Of a stretch of 64,000 nucleotides of DNA, positions 45,230 to 54,569 are shown piece after piece. The stretch spans positions 124,001 to 188,000 of the forward strand of contig NZ_NPKO01000011.1 of the NCBI RefSeq assembly GCF_008329605.1. Reading direction: 5' to 3'. Below the pieces are notes generated by a model that saw only the letters and a list, made by a program, of their open reading frames with translations, searched no databases and had not been told where the DNA came from. The number at the start of each line of letters is the position of its first letter. Within the stretch, counting starts at the first letter, position 1. A program made the position numbers and the translations under genes. Source of the stretch: Mycolicibacterium sp. P9-64. Its GTDB lineage: Bacteria > Actinomycetota > Actinomycetes > Mycobacteriales > Mycobacteriaceae.

Positions 45230-45754
45230 TCATTGCGCCGGGGTGTTCGGGTTCCACAACAACACTTCGGCGTCCTTTTCGTACTGTTTCCCGTCTGGGA
45301 AGCTCACCAGCTCGAACTGCATGCCCCAGGGACTGAGAAAGTACACCCACCGCTGGCCGGCGCTGGCGTTTCGGCTCGGTGTCGGATCACCAAGTACCCG
45401 AATGCCTTCGGCACGAAGGTATTCGACGGCCGCATCGATGTCGTGGACGTAGAGCGCGAGGTGATGGCCACCGACGTCGCTGTTGCGCGGAATGGGCGCC
45501 GCACCGTCCGCGGGCTCGTACTCGAACACCTCGAAGTTGGCTCCCGTGCCGCACCGGTAGAAGCGCAGCTGCCGCATCACCGTGCGCGGATGGACGTTGA
45601 GGTGTTCACGCATCCAGTCGTCGTCGTGCTTGAACGGCCCGAGTGTGTAGACGTGCGTGCAACCCAGAACGCGCACGAAGAAGTCGTGGGCCTGTTCTAG
45701 GTCGGGCACCGTGAAGCCGATGTGATCGGTGCCGACCAGACCTGGCAGTGCCAT
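45230..45754 (-). CDS. VOC-family (glyoxalase/dioxygenase-fold) protein
   Basis: The protein is 174 residues from the ATG at 45754, behind GAGGGGG. It has two beta-alpha-beta-beta-beta modules; candidate metal ligands are His in GTDHIGFTV, His in GGHHLALYV and Glu in QFELVSF. The C-terminal tail with LLWNPNTPAQ is unusual. The fold includes lyases, dioxygenases and isomerases, so the reaction is open. It is divergent from the fused E1 gene and 24 bp upstream of the GntR gene. Confidence 0.82.
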   Translation of the reverse strand: MALPGLVGTDHIGFTVPDLEQAHDFFVRVLGCTHVYTLGPFKHDDDWMREHLNVHPRTVMRQLRFYRCGTGANFEVFEYEPADGAAPIPRNSDVGGHHLALYVHDIDAAVEYLRAEGIRVLGDPTPSRNASAGQRWVYFLSPWGMQFELVSFPDGKQYEKDAEVLLWNPNTPAQ

Positions 45755-45770
45755 ACAACCCCCTCGGGTA

Positions 45771-45781
45771 GTGGATCCAAT
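45771..45781. promoter_or_regulatory. Candidate GntR operator, copy 1
   Basis: GTGGATCCAAT contains the palindrome TGGATCCA. The same 11 bases recur at 45834-45844, exactly 63 bp away, in the divergent VOC/E1 promoter region. The GntR/FCD regulator at 44540 is the obvious candidate ligand; binding is inferred. Confidence 0.5.
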
Positions 45782-45833
45782 ACGGTCCACCATAGCCCTC
45801 TTTAACCCGTTTTTGCGGGCGTTGCTTGCCAAA

Positions 45834-45844
45834 GTGGATCCAAT
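45834..45844. promoter_or_regulatory. Candidate GntR operator, copy 2
   Basis: This second GTGGATCCAAT lies 76 bp upstream of the E1 start. The 63-bp spacing is six helical turns, so two regulator dimers would bind the same face of the DNA. Confidence 0.5.
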
Positions 45845-45920
45845 TGAGCGATTCTGATGTACGTTGAGCCAAGACCGAGCTAGTGCCGCCGGTCACTCGC
45901 GGTGAACGGAAGTAGGGGAC

Positions 45921-48227
45921 ATGCCACGCGAAGAACGTCTCGAGACCGGCTCAGCGTGGATCGAGCTGTCGACCACGCCCGACGACTGGAAGGCCGCGTC
46001 GCCAGTGCTTCTCGGCACCATGCTTGCCGAGCTGCACCTCATCCGCGCCTTCGAGGAGACGGTGCTGGAGCTGGCGGGCGAAGGTCTGGTGCACGGCCCA
46101 GCGCACTCGAGCATCGGGCAGGAGGGCGGCGCGGTTGGATCCATCGTCGGCCTGCGCTCCACCGACGGGGTCAACGGGTCGCACCGCGGCCACCACCAGT
46201 TCCTGGCCAAGGCGCTGACCCACGTCACGGGCGGCGTGATCGACCCCGCCGCGGCGGTGACCCCCAAGATCCAGCGGGTGCTGCAACGGACGCTGGCAGA
46301 GATCCTCGGGCTGGCCCAGGGCTACTGTCACGGCCGCGGCGGATCCATGCACCTGCAGTGGTTCGAAGCAGGCGCACTTGGCACCAACGCGATCGTCGGC
46401 GGCGGCGTGCCGATGGGCGCAGGCAACGCCTGGGCTCAGAAGCACAGTGGTACCACCGATCTCACCATCAGCTACTTCGGCGACGGAGCAAGCCAGATCG
46501 GCTCGGTCCTGGAGACGATGAACCTCGCCGCGGCATGGAAGCTGCCGTTCTGCTTCTTCATCGAGAACAACCTGTACGCCGTGTCGACCCGGGTCGAGGA
46601 GGTCACCGCCGACACCCGGCTGTCGGTGCGTGGACAGGGTTTCGGCATTCCCGGCTGGCGCGTCGACGGCATGGATCCGTTGGCTGTACACCTGGCCACC
46701 GAGCAGGCTGCCGAACGGATGCGCAGCGGCGTGGGACCCGCGGTCATCGAAGCGGAGGTGTACCGGTTCTTCCATCAGAACGGGCCCTACCCCGGCAGCG
46801 CATTCGGGTATCGCGACAAGGAGGAAGAGGCGCAGTGGCGCGCACGTGACCCGCTGGACCGGGTCGCACGCGAGATGATCGCACTTGGCTTGATCGATGA
46901 GGCGGGGGTGGCGTCGATGCGCCGACAGGCGCAGGAGGCGATGACGGCCGCCACGGCAGAGCTTCTCGAGGACGACCCTGACAAGGCAGGCAAGCGTCGC
47001 ATCCGGCCGGATCTGTGGCCCGATCCCGGCTTTGTCGACGTCGGCGTGCGCGGCGACGCCAGCGAGCTGGAATCACTGACTCCGTTGGAGCCGACGAAGC
47101 ACGAAGGTCCGTGGCGCGCGACGAAGTTCGTCGATGCGGTGGCCGGCGTGATGGACCGCAGGATGGCCACCGACGATCGCATCGTGGTGTTCGGCGAGGA
47201 CGTCCACCGGCTGAGCGGTGGCACCAACGGCGCCACCAAGGGGCTGGCGAAGTACGGCGAGAACAGGTTGGTGGGAACCCCCATCAGCGAGAACGCGTTC
47301 TGCGGCCTCGGTGGCGGGATGGCTCTCGACGGCCGGTTCCGGCCGGTGGTCGAGTTCATGTATCCCGACTTCATGTGGGTGGCCGCCGATCAGGTGTTCA
47401 ACCAAATCGGCAAGGCGCGGCATATGTTCGGCGGTGACAACCCGGTGCCATTCGTACTCCGCACCAAGGTCGCGATGGGCTCGGGATACGGGTCGCAGCA
47501 CCTGATGGACCCCGCGGGCATCTTCGCCACCAGCCCAGGCTGGCGGATCGTTGCGCCATCTAACGCCGCCGACTACGTCGGGTTGATGAATGCCGCTCTG
47601 GCCCTTCAGGATCCGGTGCTCGTCATCGAGCACGTCGACCTCTACGGGACCGCCGACCAAGTCCCAGATGGCGATCTGGACTACGTCATTCCTCCTGGTC
47701 GCGCCGCGATCCGGCGGGCAGGCTCCGAGGTCACCGTGATCAGCTACCTGTCGATGGTGAACCACTGCCTCGAGGCGATCGAGGCGACCGACGTCGACGC
47801 CGAACTCATCGACCTGCGCTGGCTGGACCGCGCATCCATCGACTGGGACACCATCACCGCCAGCGTCCAAAAGACCAACGCGGTCCTGATCGTCGAGCAG
47901 GGCGCACGTGGCAGTTCCTACGGCGGCTGGCTGGCCGACGAGATACAGCGCACGCTCTTCGACTGGTTGGACCAACCCGTCGAAAGGGTGTCGGGTACGG
48001 AGGCGTCACCGAGCATCTCGAGGGTGCTCGAACGGGCCGCCATCGCCAGGACCGAGGAAGTCATCGCGGGTCTGGAGAAGGTGCGAGCGGCCATGGGGCA
48101 GCGCGGGGCGAGCGAAGCGACGGGGAATGTGCCAGGGGCGAGCGAAGCGACGGGGAATGTGCCAGGGGCGAGCGAAGCGACGGGGAATGTGCCAGGGGCG
48201 AGCGAAGCGACGGGGGGTGTGAACTGA
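45921..48227 (+). CDS. Fused E1 alpha-beta subunit of a 2-oxoacid dehydrogenase
   Basis: The 768-residue protein joins an E1 alpha part (about 1-370; thiamine diphosphate motif starts FGDGASQIGSVLETMN and ends FFIENN) to an E1 beta part (about 395-735; VFGEDVHRLSGGTNGATKG, GTPISENAFCGLGGGMAL). Fusion of both subunits is seen in some actinobacterial enzymes of the branched-chain/acetoin group. The last 40 residues are a repeat of GASEATGNVP encoded by a 30-bp tandem repeat and are probably unstructured. The stop overlaps the ATG of the E2 gene by one base. Confidence 0.9.
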   Translation: MPREERLETGSAWIELSTTPDDWKAASPVLLGTMLAELHLIRAFEETVLELAGEGLVHGPAHSSIGQEGGAVGSIVGLRSTDGVNGSHRGHHQFLAKALTHVTGGVIDPAAAVTPKIQRVLQRTLAEILGLAQGYCHGRGGSMHLQWFEAGALGTNAIVGGGVPMGAGNAWAQKHSGTTDLTISYFGDGASQIGSVLETMNLAAAWKLPFCFFIENNLYAVSTRVEEVTADTRLSVRGQGFGIPGWRVDGMDPLAVHLATEQAAERMRSGVGPAVIEAEVYRFFHQNGPYPGSAFGYRDKEEEAQWRARDPLDRVAREMIALGLIDEAGVASMRRQAQEAMTAATAELLEDDPDKAGKRRIRPDLWPDPGFVDVGVRGDASELESLTPLEPTKHEGPWRATKFVDAVAGVMDRRMATDDRIVVFGEDVHRLSGGTNGATKGLAKYGENRLVGTPISENAFCGLGGGMALDGRFRPVVEFMYPDFMWVAADQVFNQIGKARHMFGGDNPVPFVLRTKVAMGSGYGSQHLMDPAGIFATSPGWRIVAPSNAADYVGLMNAALALQDPVLVIEHVDLYGTADQVPDGDLDYVIPPGRAAIRRAGSEVTVISYLSMVNHCLEAIEATDVDAELIDLRWLDRASIDWDTITASVQKTNAVLIVEQGARGSSYGGWLADEIQRTLFDWLDQPVERVSGTEASPSISRVLERAAIARTEEVIAGLEKVRAAMGQRGASEATGNVPGASEATGNVPGASEATGNVPGASEATGGVN
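48105..48217 (+). repeat. 30-bp tandem repeat at the 3' end of the fused E1 gene
   Basis: Three full units and one partial unit encode repeated GASEATGNVP. Each unit contains the complement of the 18-bp sequence CCCGTCGCTTCGCTCGCC that is also found at 15982 and 63287. The repeat stays in frame up to the stop codon. Confidence 0.9.
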
Positions 48228-49459
48228 TGCCGACCGTCGTGCGGATGCCCGAGGTACTCGCCAACGCCGGTGAGGCCGTCATCCAGACGTGGTTGGTCTC
48301 GGAGGGGCAGGAGATCGCCATCGGTGACCCACTCGCCGAGATCGAAACCGAGAAGGCGGTAGTCGAATACGTCGCCGAGGTGGAAGGGATCGTTGGCCGG
48401 TTGATCGCCGAGGCCGGGGCGACGATTGCAGTGGGTGAGCCCATCGCGGTGGTGTTGGCGCCGGGTGAAACCAATACGGACGTCGACGTCGCCGTGCCCG
48501 ATGGTGTCGTCGAGTCCCCCGCACCCGAGCCCGAACTCGTCGCCGTTGGCGCCCCCGCACCCGTCGCAGCGACCAACGGGCGGCGACTGTTCGCCACCCC
48601 GCTGGTGCGAAAGCTTGCGCGCGAACGGGGAATCGAGCTCGCGAGCGTCAGCGGCACCGGGCCAGGCGGGCGCATCGTGCGCCGTGATCTGGAACGGCTG
48701 CCGGTCGCAGAACCCACACCGCAACCATCCCCCGAACCCCAACCGGCGCGAACTCCGGCCGCCGTCGAAACACCCGCAATGGGCTACACCGACGTTCCGC
48801 TGACCCCGATGCGCAAGGCCATCGCCCGCAGGCTCACCGAGAGCAAGACGACGGTGCCGCACTTCTACGTCACCGCGGATTGCCGGGTCGATGCGCTTCT
48901 CGAGCTGCGGCGCAGCGCCAACGCCGCGGGCACCGTCAAGGTGTCGCTCAACGACTTCATCCTGAAGGCGGTGGCCGGGGCGCTGATCGAGGTACCCGAG
49001 GCCAACGCAATCTGGAATGGCGACTCGATCCGCCGGTTCGACGGCGTCGACATCGCCGTCGCCGTCGCCGTGGACGGCGGTCTGCTGACACCGGTGTTGC
49101 GCGGCGTGCACAGTGCCTCGGTGTCTGCGGTGGCCACCCAGATGGCCGACCTCGCGGGGCGTGCCAGGGAGGGGCGGCTTCAACAGCGGGAGCTCGAAGG
49201 CGGCAGCTTCTCGGTGTCCAACCTCGGGATGTTCGGCGTCTCGGAGTTCTCCGCGATCCTCAACCCGCCGCAGTCGGGCATCCTCGCCGTCGGCGGCGCC
49301 ACCCAGCGTCCCGTCGTCGTCGACGGTGAGCTGACGGTGGGAACGGTCATGACAGTCACCCTGTCGGCCGATCACCGGGTCATCGACGGTGCGGTGGCGG
49401 CCACCTGGATGGCTGCCTTCGTCCGGCGCATCGAGAACCCGTTGACCGTGCTGATCTGA
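48227..49459 (+). CDS. Dihydrolipoamide acyltransferase (E2), second complex
   Basis: The protein is 410 residues. A lipoyl domain has K43 in IETEKAVVEY. A peripheral subunit-binding domain is at about 118-155 (LFATPLVRKLARERGIEL, GTGPGGRIVRRDLE). The acyltransferase domain contains DHRVIDG (His383, Asp387). It pairs with the fused E1 upstream. As in the first complex, no E3 gene is adjacent. Confidence 0.92.
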   Translation: MPTVVRMPEVLANAGEAVIQTWLVSEGQEIAIGDPLAEIETEKAVVEYVAEVEGIVGRLIAEAGATIAVGEPIAVVLAPGETNTDVDVAVPDGVVESPAPEPELVAVGAPAPVAATNGRRLFATPLVRKLARERGIELASVSGTGPGGRIVRRDLERLPVAEPTPQPSPEPQPARTPAAVETPAMGYTDVPLTPMRKAIARRLTESKTTVPHFYVTADCRVDALLELRRSANAAGTVKVSLNDFILKAVAGALIEVPEANAIWNGDSIRRFDGVDIAVAVAVDGGLLTPVLRGVHSASVSAVATQMADLAGRAREGRLQQRELEGGSFSVSNLGMFGVSEFSAILNPPQSGILAVGGATQRPVVVDGELTVGTVMTVTLSADHRVIDGAVAATWMAAFVRRIENPLTVLI

Positions 49460-49497
49460 ACACGAAGCGCCCCTACCCGCATTCAGAATTACCCTGC

Positions 49498-49511
49498 TGC
49501 AATCGATTGTT
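49498..49511. promoter_or_regulatory. LacI-type operator candidate upstream of the Liv-type importer (distal)
   Basis: TGCAATCGATTGTT is a near-palindrome of the form found at several other promoters of this locus. It is 239 bp upstream of the binding protein gene and 170 bp from the proximal site, an arrangement compatible with looping. Confidence 0.45.
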
Positions 49512-49667
49512 GATCAGCCACAACCCTCGGCGCGAGGCCGTGCCGTCCTCCGCCGGCAATGCCCCCTGCCAAGGCTGGCGCGCCACTGCCGCTTAGCTCG
49601 TAGTACGACCCCGCCGATCACCCTCGAGATTCGTTGACACTCGGCGGCCGACTGTGGCATGGTTCAT

Positions 49668-49681
49668 AGCAATCGATTGCA
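49668..49681. promoter_or_regulatory. LacI-type operator candidate upstream of the Liv-type importer (proximal)
   Basis: AGCAATCGATTGCA contains the perfect palindrome GCAATCGATTGC. It lies 56-69 bp upstream of the start. A weaker relative, ATCAATCGATCC, follows at 49708-49719. The 277 bp from 49460 to 49736 contain no gene. Confidence 0.6.
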
Positions 49682-49736
49682 TAACCTGTTTCAGCACGGT
49701 GCTCCAGATCAATCGATCCGACGGAAAGGTATGGAC

Positions 49737-50948
49737 ATGCGCAGCACGACTGCACTTCGCGCGATCGTAGGTGCCGCCGCAATCGCCCTCGCCCTATCGG
49801 GGTGCACGGCAGACACCCCGAAAAACGGCGACACCATCAAGATCGGCGCCTCGCTGCCCCTCACCGGTGAGTTCAGCCAAGGTGGCCTGGACACCCAACA
49901 CGGCTACGAAACCTGGGTCGACATGACCAACGCGGCCGGTGGACTGCTCGGCAAACCGGTCGAGATCATCGTCCGCGACGACGCCACCACTCAGGACACA
50001 GCCGTCAGCAACTACAACAACCTGATCTCCAAGGACAAGGTCAATCTGGTGCTCGGCAGCCAGTCGTCGCTGCTGAACATCCCCTCCTCGGCGGTCGCCG
50101 AGAAGAACAAGATGCTCTTCGTCTGCCCGTCGTGCGGCTCACCCGACATGTACAGCCGGGGCTTCAAGTACATCTTCTTCTCACAGCAGGCCGTCGCCAC
50201 CGACCAGGCCAAGGTGTTCGCCGAATGGATCGCCAACCTGCCTCCCGAACGGCGGCCGAAGACAGCCGCGTACCCGTCGCTGGACGATCCGTTCGCGGGC
50301 CCGGTGGTCGAGGGAGCCGAGAAGATCCTGTCCGCGGCGGGGATCAAGACCGTCTACAAGGACGAATACCCCGCAACGACCAAGAACTTCGACCCGATCG
50401 TCAATGCCATGCGTGATGCCGGTGCCGAAATCGTGGTACAGGGCGCACAATTCGAAGACGGCGTCAACATGATCAGGTCGATGAATCGCGCAGGCTACAA
50501 GCCGTCCATCGTGTACCAGAGCAGCTCACCCACCTACGGAAAGCAGTACCTCGAAGGTGTCGGAGAGCAGAACGCCGAGGGCGTGTTCTTCTCGTCGAGC
50601 TATAGCTCGTTGGCCAAGACCAACCAGAACGCCGATTTCGTCAAGAAGTTCGAGGAGAAGTTCGGGGGGCTGCCGCCGGAGGACGCCGCCGACGGATTCG
50701 CCGCAGGGCAGGTGCTCGCCGCCGCCGTCACTGCCGTCGGATCCATCGACGATCAGGCCAAACTCGCCGACTGGCTGCGCAACAACACCGTTCAAACCAT
50801 CCTCGGTCCGCTGAGCTGGAACGCCGACGGAAGCCCCAAGGGCGAATTCCTGGTGGGTCAGTGGCAGAACGGCGTCTCACAGGTCGTGCTGCCCAGCGAT
50901 GTCGCCACCACCGACAAGATCGTCCGTTGGCAGGGTGGCCCGATCTGA
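49737..50948 (+). CDS. Branched-chain amino acid-type ABC transporter binding lipoprotein
   Basis: The protein is 403 residues from ATG at 49737 (49731 is also possible). Lipobox is ALSGC. The family 4 (LivJ/LivK-like) fold is visible in IKIGASLPLTGEFSQGGLD and in the PSCGSPDMYSRG block. Ligands of this family include branched amino acids, amides, urea and aromatic acids. It leads the importer operon and follows two LacI-type operator candidates. Confidence 0.9.
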   Translation: MRSTTALRAIVGAAAIALALSGCTADTPKNGDTIKIGASLPLTGEFSQGGLDTQHGYETWVDMTNAAGGLLGKPVEIIVRDDATTQDTAVSNYNNLISKDKVNLVLGSQSSLLNIPSSAVAEKNKMLFVCPSCGSPDMYSRGFKYIFFSQQAVATDQAKVFAEWIANLPPERRPKTAAYPSLDDPFAGPVVEGAEKILSAAGIKTVYKDEYPATTKNFDPIVNAMRDAGAEIVVQGAQFEDGVNMIRSMNRAGYKPSIVYQSSSPTYGKQYLEGVGEQNAEGVFFSSSYSSLAKTNQNADFVKKFEEKFGGLPPEDAADGFAAGQVLAAAVTAVGSIDDQAKLADWLRNNTVQTILGPLSWNADGSPKGEFLVGQWQNGVSQVVLPSDVATTDKIVRWQGGPI

Positions 50949-50985
50949 CGCCCCGGCGACGATACAGCGTTAGGAGCCGTAACTC

Positions 50986-51867
50986 GTGACCTCGTTCATC
51001 CAAACCCTCATCCTTGGCCTGCTCGTCGGCGCACTCTATGCGCTGATGGCCTCGGGGCTGACGCTGATCTTCGGGGTCATGCGGGTGATCAACCTCGCCC
51101 ACGGCGCGTTCGCGGTCCTGGCCGCGTTCCTGACGTACACGCTGTGGCAGCATCTAGGCCTCGATCCGATCCTGTCGATTCCCATCGTGATGGCGGTCAT
51201 GTTCGCCATCGGCTGGCTGGTCTACGTGACGGTGATCCGGCACGTCCGCGGATCCCACGTCAGCATGACGGTGTTGGCCACCTTCGGCATCGCGTTGATG
51301 CTCGAGGGGATCATGGGCTTCATCTGGGGCAACACGTCAACGTCGGTGCGGGTGTCCTACACCGATGCCTCGATTGCGTTGGGGCCGTTGTACATACCGC
51401 AGGTAATGCTCATTGCCGCAGGCATCGCGGTGCTGATCCTCGGCGGTCTCTACATGTTGCTCAATCACACCTGGGCAGGTCGCGCCATCCGCGCCGCTTC
51501 TGCCAACGAGGGCGGGGCGCTGCTGGTCGGGGTGAGCGTGGCCACGATCGCGGCACTCACGTTTGCCATCGGTGTCTCGACGCTTGGAGCAGGCGGGGCG
51601 ATGCTGAGCACCATCTACCCGTTCCTGCCCGGCTCGCATTACCAGTGGATCGCCCGACTTCTGGCCATCGTCGTGCTGGGTGGACTGGGTAGCCTTCCCG
51701 GCGCCATCCTCGGGGCACTCGTCATCGGCGTTGGTGAGATCGCAGCCACCAGCTATCTCGGCGCAGCCTGGCCGGTCGCGGTGCCCTTCCTCGTCATCAT
51801 CGTCGTGCTGATCGCCCGCCCGCAGGGCATCCTCGGCACCCGGCTTCGAGAGGACGCGGTCGCATGA
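50986..51867 (+). CDS. Liv-type ABC transporter permease (LivH-like)
   Basis: The protein is 293 residues with about eight membrane segments. The block GLLVGALYALMASGLTLIFG and VMRVINLAHGAFAVL are typical of LivH. The GTG at 50986 follows TAGGAG. It forms the channel with the permease half of the next gene and overlaps it by 4 bp. Confidence 0.92.
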   Translation: MTSFIQTLILGLLVGALYALMASGLTLIFGVMRVINLAHGAFAVLAAFLTYTLWQHLGLDPILSIPIVMAVMFAIGWLVYVTVIRHVRGSHVSMTVLATFGIALMLEGIMGFIWGNTSTSVRVSYTDASIALGPLYIPQVMLIAAGIAVLILGGLYMLLNHTWAGRAIRAASANEGGALLVGVSVATIAALTFAIGVSTLGAGGAMLSTIYPFLPGSHYQWIARLLAIVVLGGLGSLPGAILGALVIGVGEIAATSYLGAAWPVAVPFLVIIVVLIARPQGILGTRLREDAVA

Positions 51868-53741
51868 GTACCCAAACCCTGACCACCCGGCTACTGGATC
51901 CCCGATTGCAGACCCTGGCGACTCGGGCCCTCGTCGTGGTGGCCGGCGCCGTGATCGTGCTATTCCCGTTGTCGCCCAGCATGTCCGCGCAAAACACGGT
52001 GATCATGGCCCTGGTGCTGGCCATCGGCGCCAGCGGTCTCAACGTGATCACCGGCTACACCGGCTACCTGTCGCTGAGCCAGGGCGCCTTCATCGGCATC
52101 GGCGCCTACGTCGGTGCAATCCTTGCCATCCGCATCCCCGCGGTTCCGCCACTGCTTTGGGTGCCCGTCGCAGGCGTGTTCGCCGCGGCGATCGCCATGC
52201 TGCTTGGTCTGGTGACCTATCGCTCCCGTGGACCCGCGTTCGTGATCATCACGGTGGCCTTCCTGTTCCTCGCGCAGTTCGTCGCCATCGAATGGGTGCC
52301 GGTGACCAACGGCACCGCGGGGCTGACCCTTCCGCTGCCGGACTGGCCGGAGGCGTGGGGCAACTGGCCCTTCCACCTCACGCTGGTGGCACTGCTCGCG
52401 CTGTCGCTGCTCATGACGTGGGGCATCCGACGCAGCAAATTCGGCATGGGGCTCATCGCAATTCGTGAGGACGAGGGCAAGGCGGGCACCATCGGTGTCA
52501 ACGCTCCCGTGTACAAGCTCCTGGCCTTCGGTGCCAGCGCGCTGTTCGTCGGGATGGCTGGATCGGCGTACGGTTACTATCTGTCGTTCGTCGACCCGAT
52601 CGGCATGTTCTCGATCGTCACCAGCGCACTGATCGTGCTGTCGGTCATCCTCGGCGGACGCGGGACCCTCTTCGGACCCGTGCTCGGCGCGTTCATCATC
52701 CAGCCCGTCAACACGTTCGCCAATGATTCGTTCGGCGGCGGGAACGCTCGGCTGGTGCTGTTCGGCGGAATGCTGGTGCTGCTGGTGATCCTGCTGCCCA
52801 AGGGCATCCTGCCCACCATGGCAGCGTTGCTCGAGAAGGTCAGAACCAAGGACACCGTTGGCCTTTCCGGCGCCCGACTGAATCCACTGGACCGGCCCCT
52901 TGCGCCGACGGAGGCCATCCGGCCGGTCACGACCGGGCGCGCCCTGCTGGAAGTCCGCGGTCTGCACAAGAGCTTTGGCGGCAACCACGCGGTCAACGAC
53001 TGCAGCTTCACGGTGCCCGAGGGCTCGATCACCGCGCTGATCGGACCCAACGGGTCGGGCAAGACCACGGTGTTCAACTTGATCTCGGGCACCATGACGC
53101 CCGACGGGGGCGAGATTCTGCTCAACGGCGAACGCATCGAACGTCTTTCGCCGTGGTCGAGGGCCCACCGCGGCGTCGGTCGAACCTTTCAGATCACCCG
53201 GCTGTTCCGTGAGATGACGGTGTTGGAGAACGTCGTCGCCCCGTTGCGCGACTTCTCGGTGCGCCAACTGGGACTTGGCGCGGTGAGCGGGTCGGAGGCC
53301 CAGCGCGCAACCGATCTGCTCGAGTTCGTCGGAATGGCGGCCTACCGCGATGCTCGCGCCGGATCTCTGTCCTACGGCCAGCAGAAACTGGTGGAGCTGG
53401 CGCAGGTGCTCATGCTCGATCCCAAGCTGATTCTGCTCGACGAGCCCGCCGGCGGAATCAACCCAACCCTGATCGAGCGGATGGGCGACCTGATCCGTGA
53501 ACTCAACGCCAAGGGCACGACATTCCTGCTCGTCGAACACAACATGCCGTTCGTGGTGGGGCTATGCGACCCCATCCGGGTGCTGGCGCGCGGTGCGGTG
53601 ATCGCCAACGGCACGCCCGAGCAGATCCAAAAGGACCCGCTCGTGCTCGACGCCTACCTCGGCGACGACTACCTGCTCGAAGCGCCGTCGAAGTCTCATC
53701 AAATAGCCAATGCCCCTGCGGTAGAACGGAATCCGGCATGA
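51864..53741 (+). CDS. Fused LivM-like permease and LivG-like ATPase
   Basis: The protein is 625 residues. Residues about 1-320 are a LivM permease (GASGLNVITGYTGYLSLSQG). A linker leads to a LivG ATPase from about residue 355 with Walker A GPNGSGKTT, signature LSYGQQKLVELA and DEPAGGINP. Permease-ATPase fusion is uncommon for this importer class but recurs in actinobacteria. Overlaps of 4 bp on both sides indicate translational coupling. Confidence 0.92.
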   Translation: MSTQTLTTRLLDPRLQTLATRALVVVAGAVIVLFPLSPSMSAQNTVIMALVLAIGASGLNVITGYTGYLSLSQGAFIGIGAYVGAILAIRIPAVPPLLWVPVAGVFAAAIAMLLGLVTYRSRGPAFVIITVAFLFLAQFVAIEWVPVTNGTAGLTLPLPDWPEAWGNWPFHLTLVALLALSLLMTWGIRRSKFGMGLIAIREDEGKAGTIGVNAPVYKLLAFGASALFVGMAGSAYGYYLSFVDPIGMFSIVTSALIVLSVILGGRGTLFGPVLGAFIIQPVNTFANDSFGGGNARLVLFGGMLVLLVILLPKGILPTMAALLEKVRTKDTVGLSGARLNPLDRPLAPTEAIRPVTTGRALLEVRGLHKSFGGNHAVNDCSFTVPEGSITALIGPNGSGKTTVFNLISGTMTPDGGEILLNGERIERLSPWSRAHRGVGRTFQITRLFREMTVLENVVAPLRDFSVRQLGLGAVSGSEAQRATDLLEFVGMAAYRDARAGSLSYGQQKLVELAQVLMLDPKLILLDEPAGGINPTLIERMGDLIRELNAKGTTFLLVEHNMPFVVGLCDPIRVLARGAVIANGTPEQIQKDPLVLDAYLGDDYLLEAPSKSHQIANAPAVERNPA

Positions 53742-54475
53742 TTCGGCTCGAAGGAGTGGTCGCCGGCTACGGCGGCGGCAACGTACTGCAGGGGGTCGAC
53801 CTCGAGGTCCGGGCGGCCGAGCTCGGCTGCATCGTCGGGCCAAACGGCGCGGGCAAGTCCACCGTGCTGCGCGCGGTCAGCGGTCTGCTCAAACCGAGCG
53901 CGGGCCGCATCCTGCTCGACGGTGAGGACATCACCGGCCGGTCGCCGGACGCGGTGCTGCGGTGTGGCGTCACCCAGGTGCCGCAGAGCAACGGATTGTT
54001 TCCGACGCTGACCGTCCGCGAGAACATCCTGATGGGCGCCTACGTGATTCGCAGGCAGCGCGCCTTGGTACGCGAACGCTACGACCAAGTCCTCGACATG
54101 TTCCCGCTGGTGCGGGACAAGACGGGGATCCGCTGCGGAAATCTGTCCGGCGGCCAACGCCGCATGGTCGAGTTCGCCCGCTCGCTGATGCTCGACCCCA
54201 AGCTGGTGCTGCTCGACGAGCCGTCCTTGGGCCTGGACCCGAAGTCGCTCACCGTTATCGACGAGGCCGTTGCGATCATGCGCGGTAACGGCAAGGCCGT
54301 GCTCATGGTCGAGCAGAACGTTCGCTTCGGGCTGCGCATGGCCACCAGCGGCATCGTGATGGAAAGCGGGCGCGTGCTGTTGACCGGTGCGGCCTCGTCG
54401 GTACTGTCCAACCCCGAGATCGCCGACCTCTACTTCGGCGGAGCTGTCCATGCCGCCCCCGCGGAGGGGCGCTGA
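53738..54475 (+). CDS. Liv-type ABC transporter ATPase (LivF-like)
   Basis: The protein is 245 residues from the ATG at 53738, overlapping the previous stop by 4 bp. Walker A is GPNGAGKST, signature LSGGQRRMVEFA, Walker B LVLLDEPSLGLDP. It completes the importer with two distinct ATPase domains. The upstream extension of the frame to 53564 is a shadow. Confidence 0.93.
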   Translation: MIRLEGVVAGYGGGNVLQGVDLEVRAAELGCIVGPNGAGKSTVLRAVSGLLKPSAGRILLDGEDITGRSPDAVLRCGVTQVPQSNGLFPTLTVRENILMGAYVIRRQRALVRERYDQVLDMFPLVRDKTGIRCGNLSGGQRRMVEFARSLMLDPKLVLLDEPSLGLDPKSLTVIDEAVAIMRGNGKAVLMVEQNVRFGLRMATSGIVMESGRVLLTGAASSVLSNPEIADLYFGGAVHAAPAEGR

Positions 54476-54569
54476 ATCACGCTGTCCGGCAGCGACTATG
54501 TGGTGGCAATCGCCCGATCATGCAGGCAGCTGGGGCGTATTGGCAGAGCATCTCGGTAGCATGCAATCC

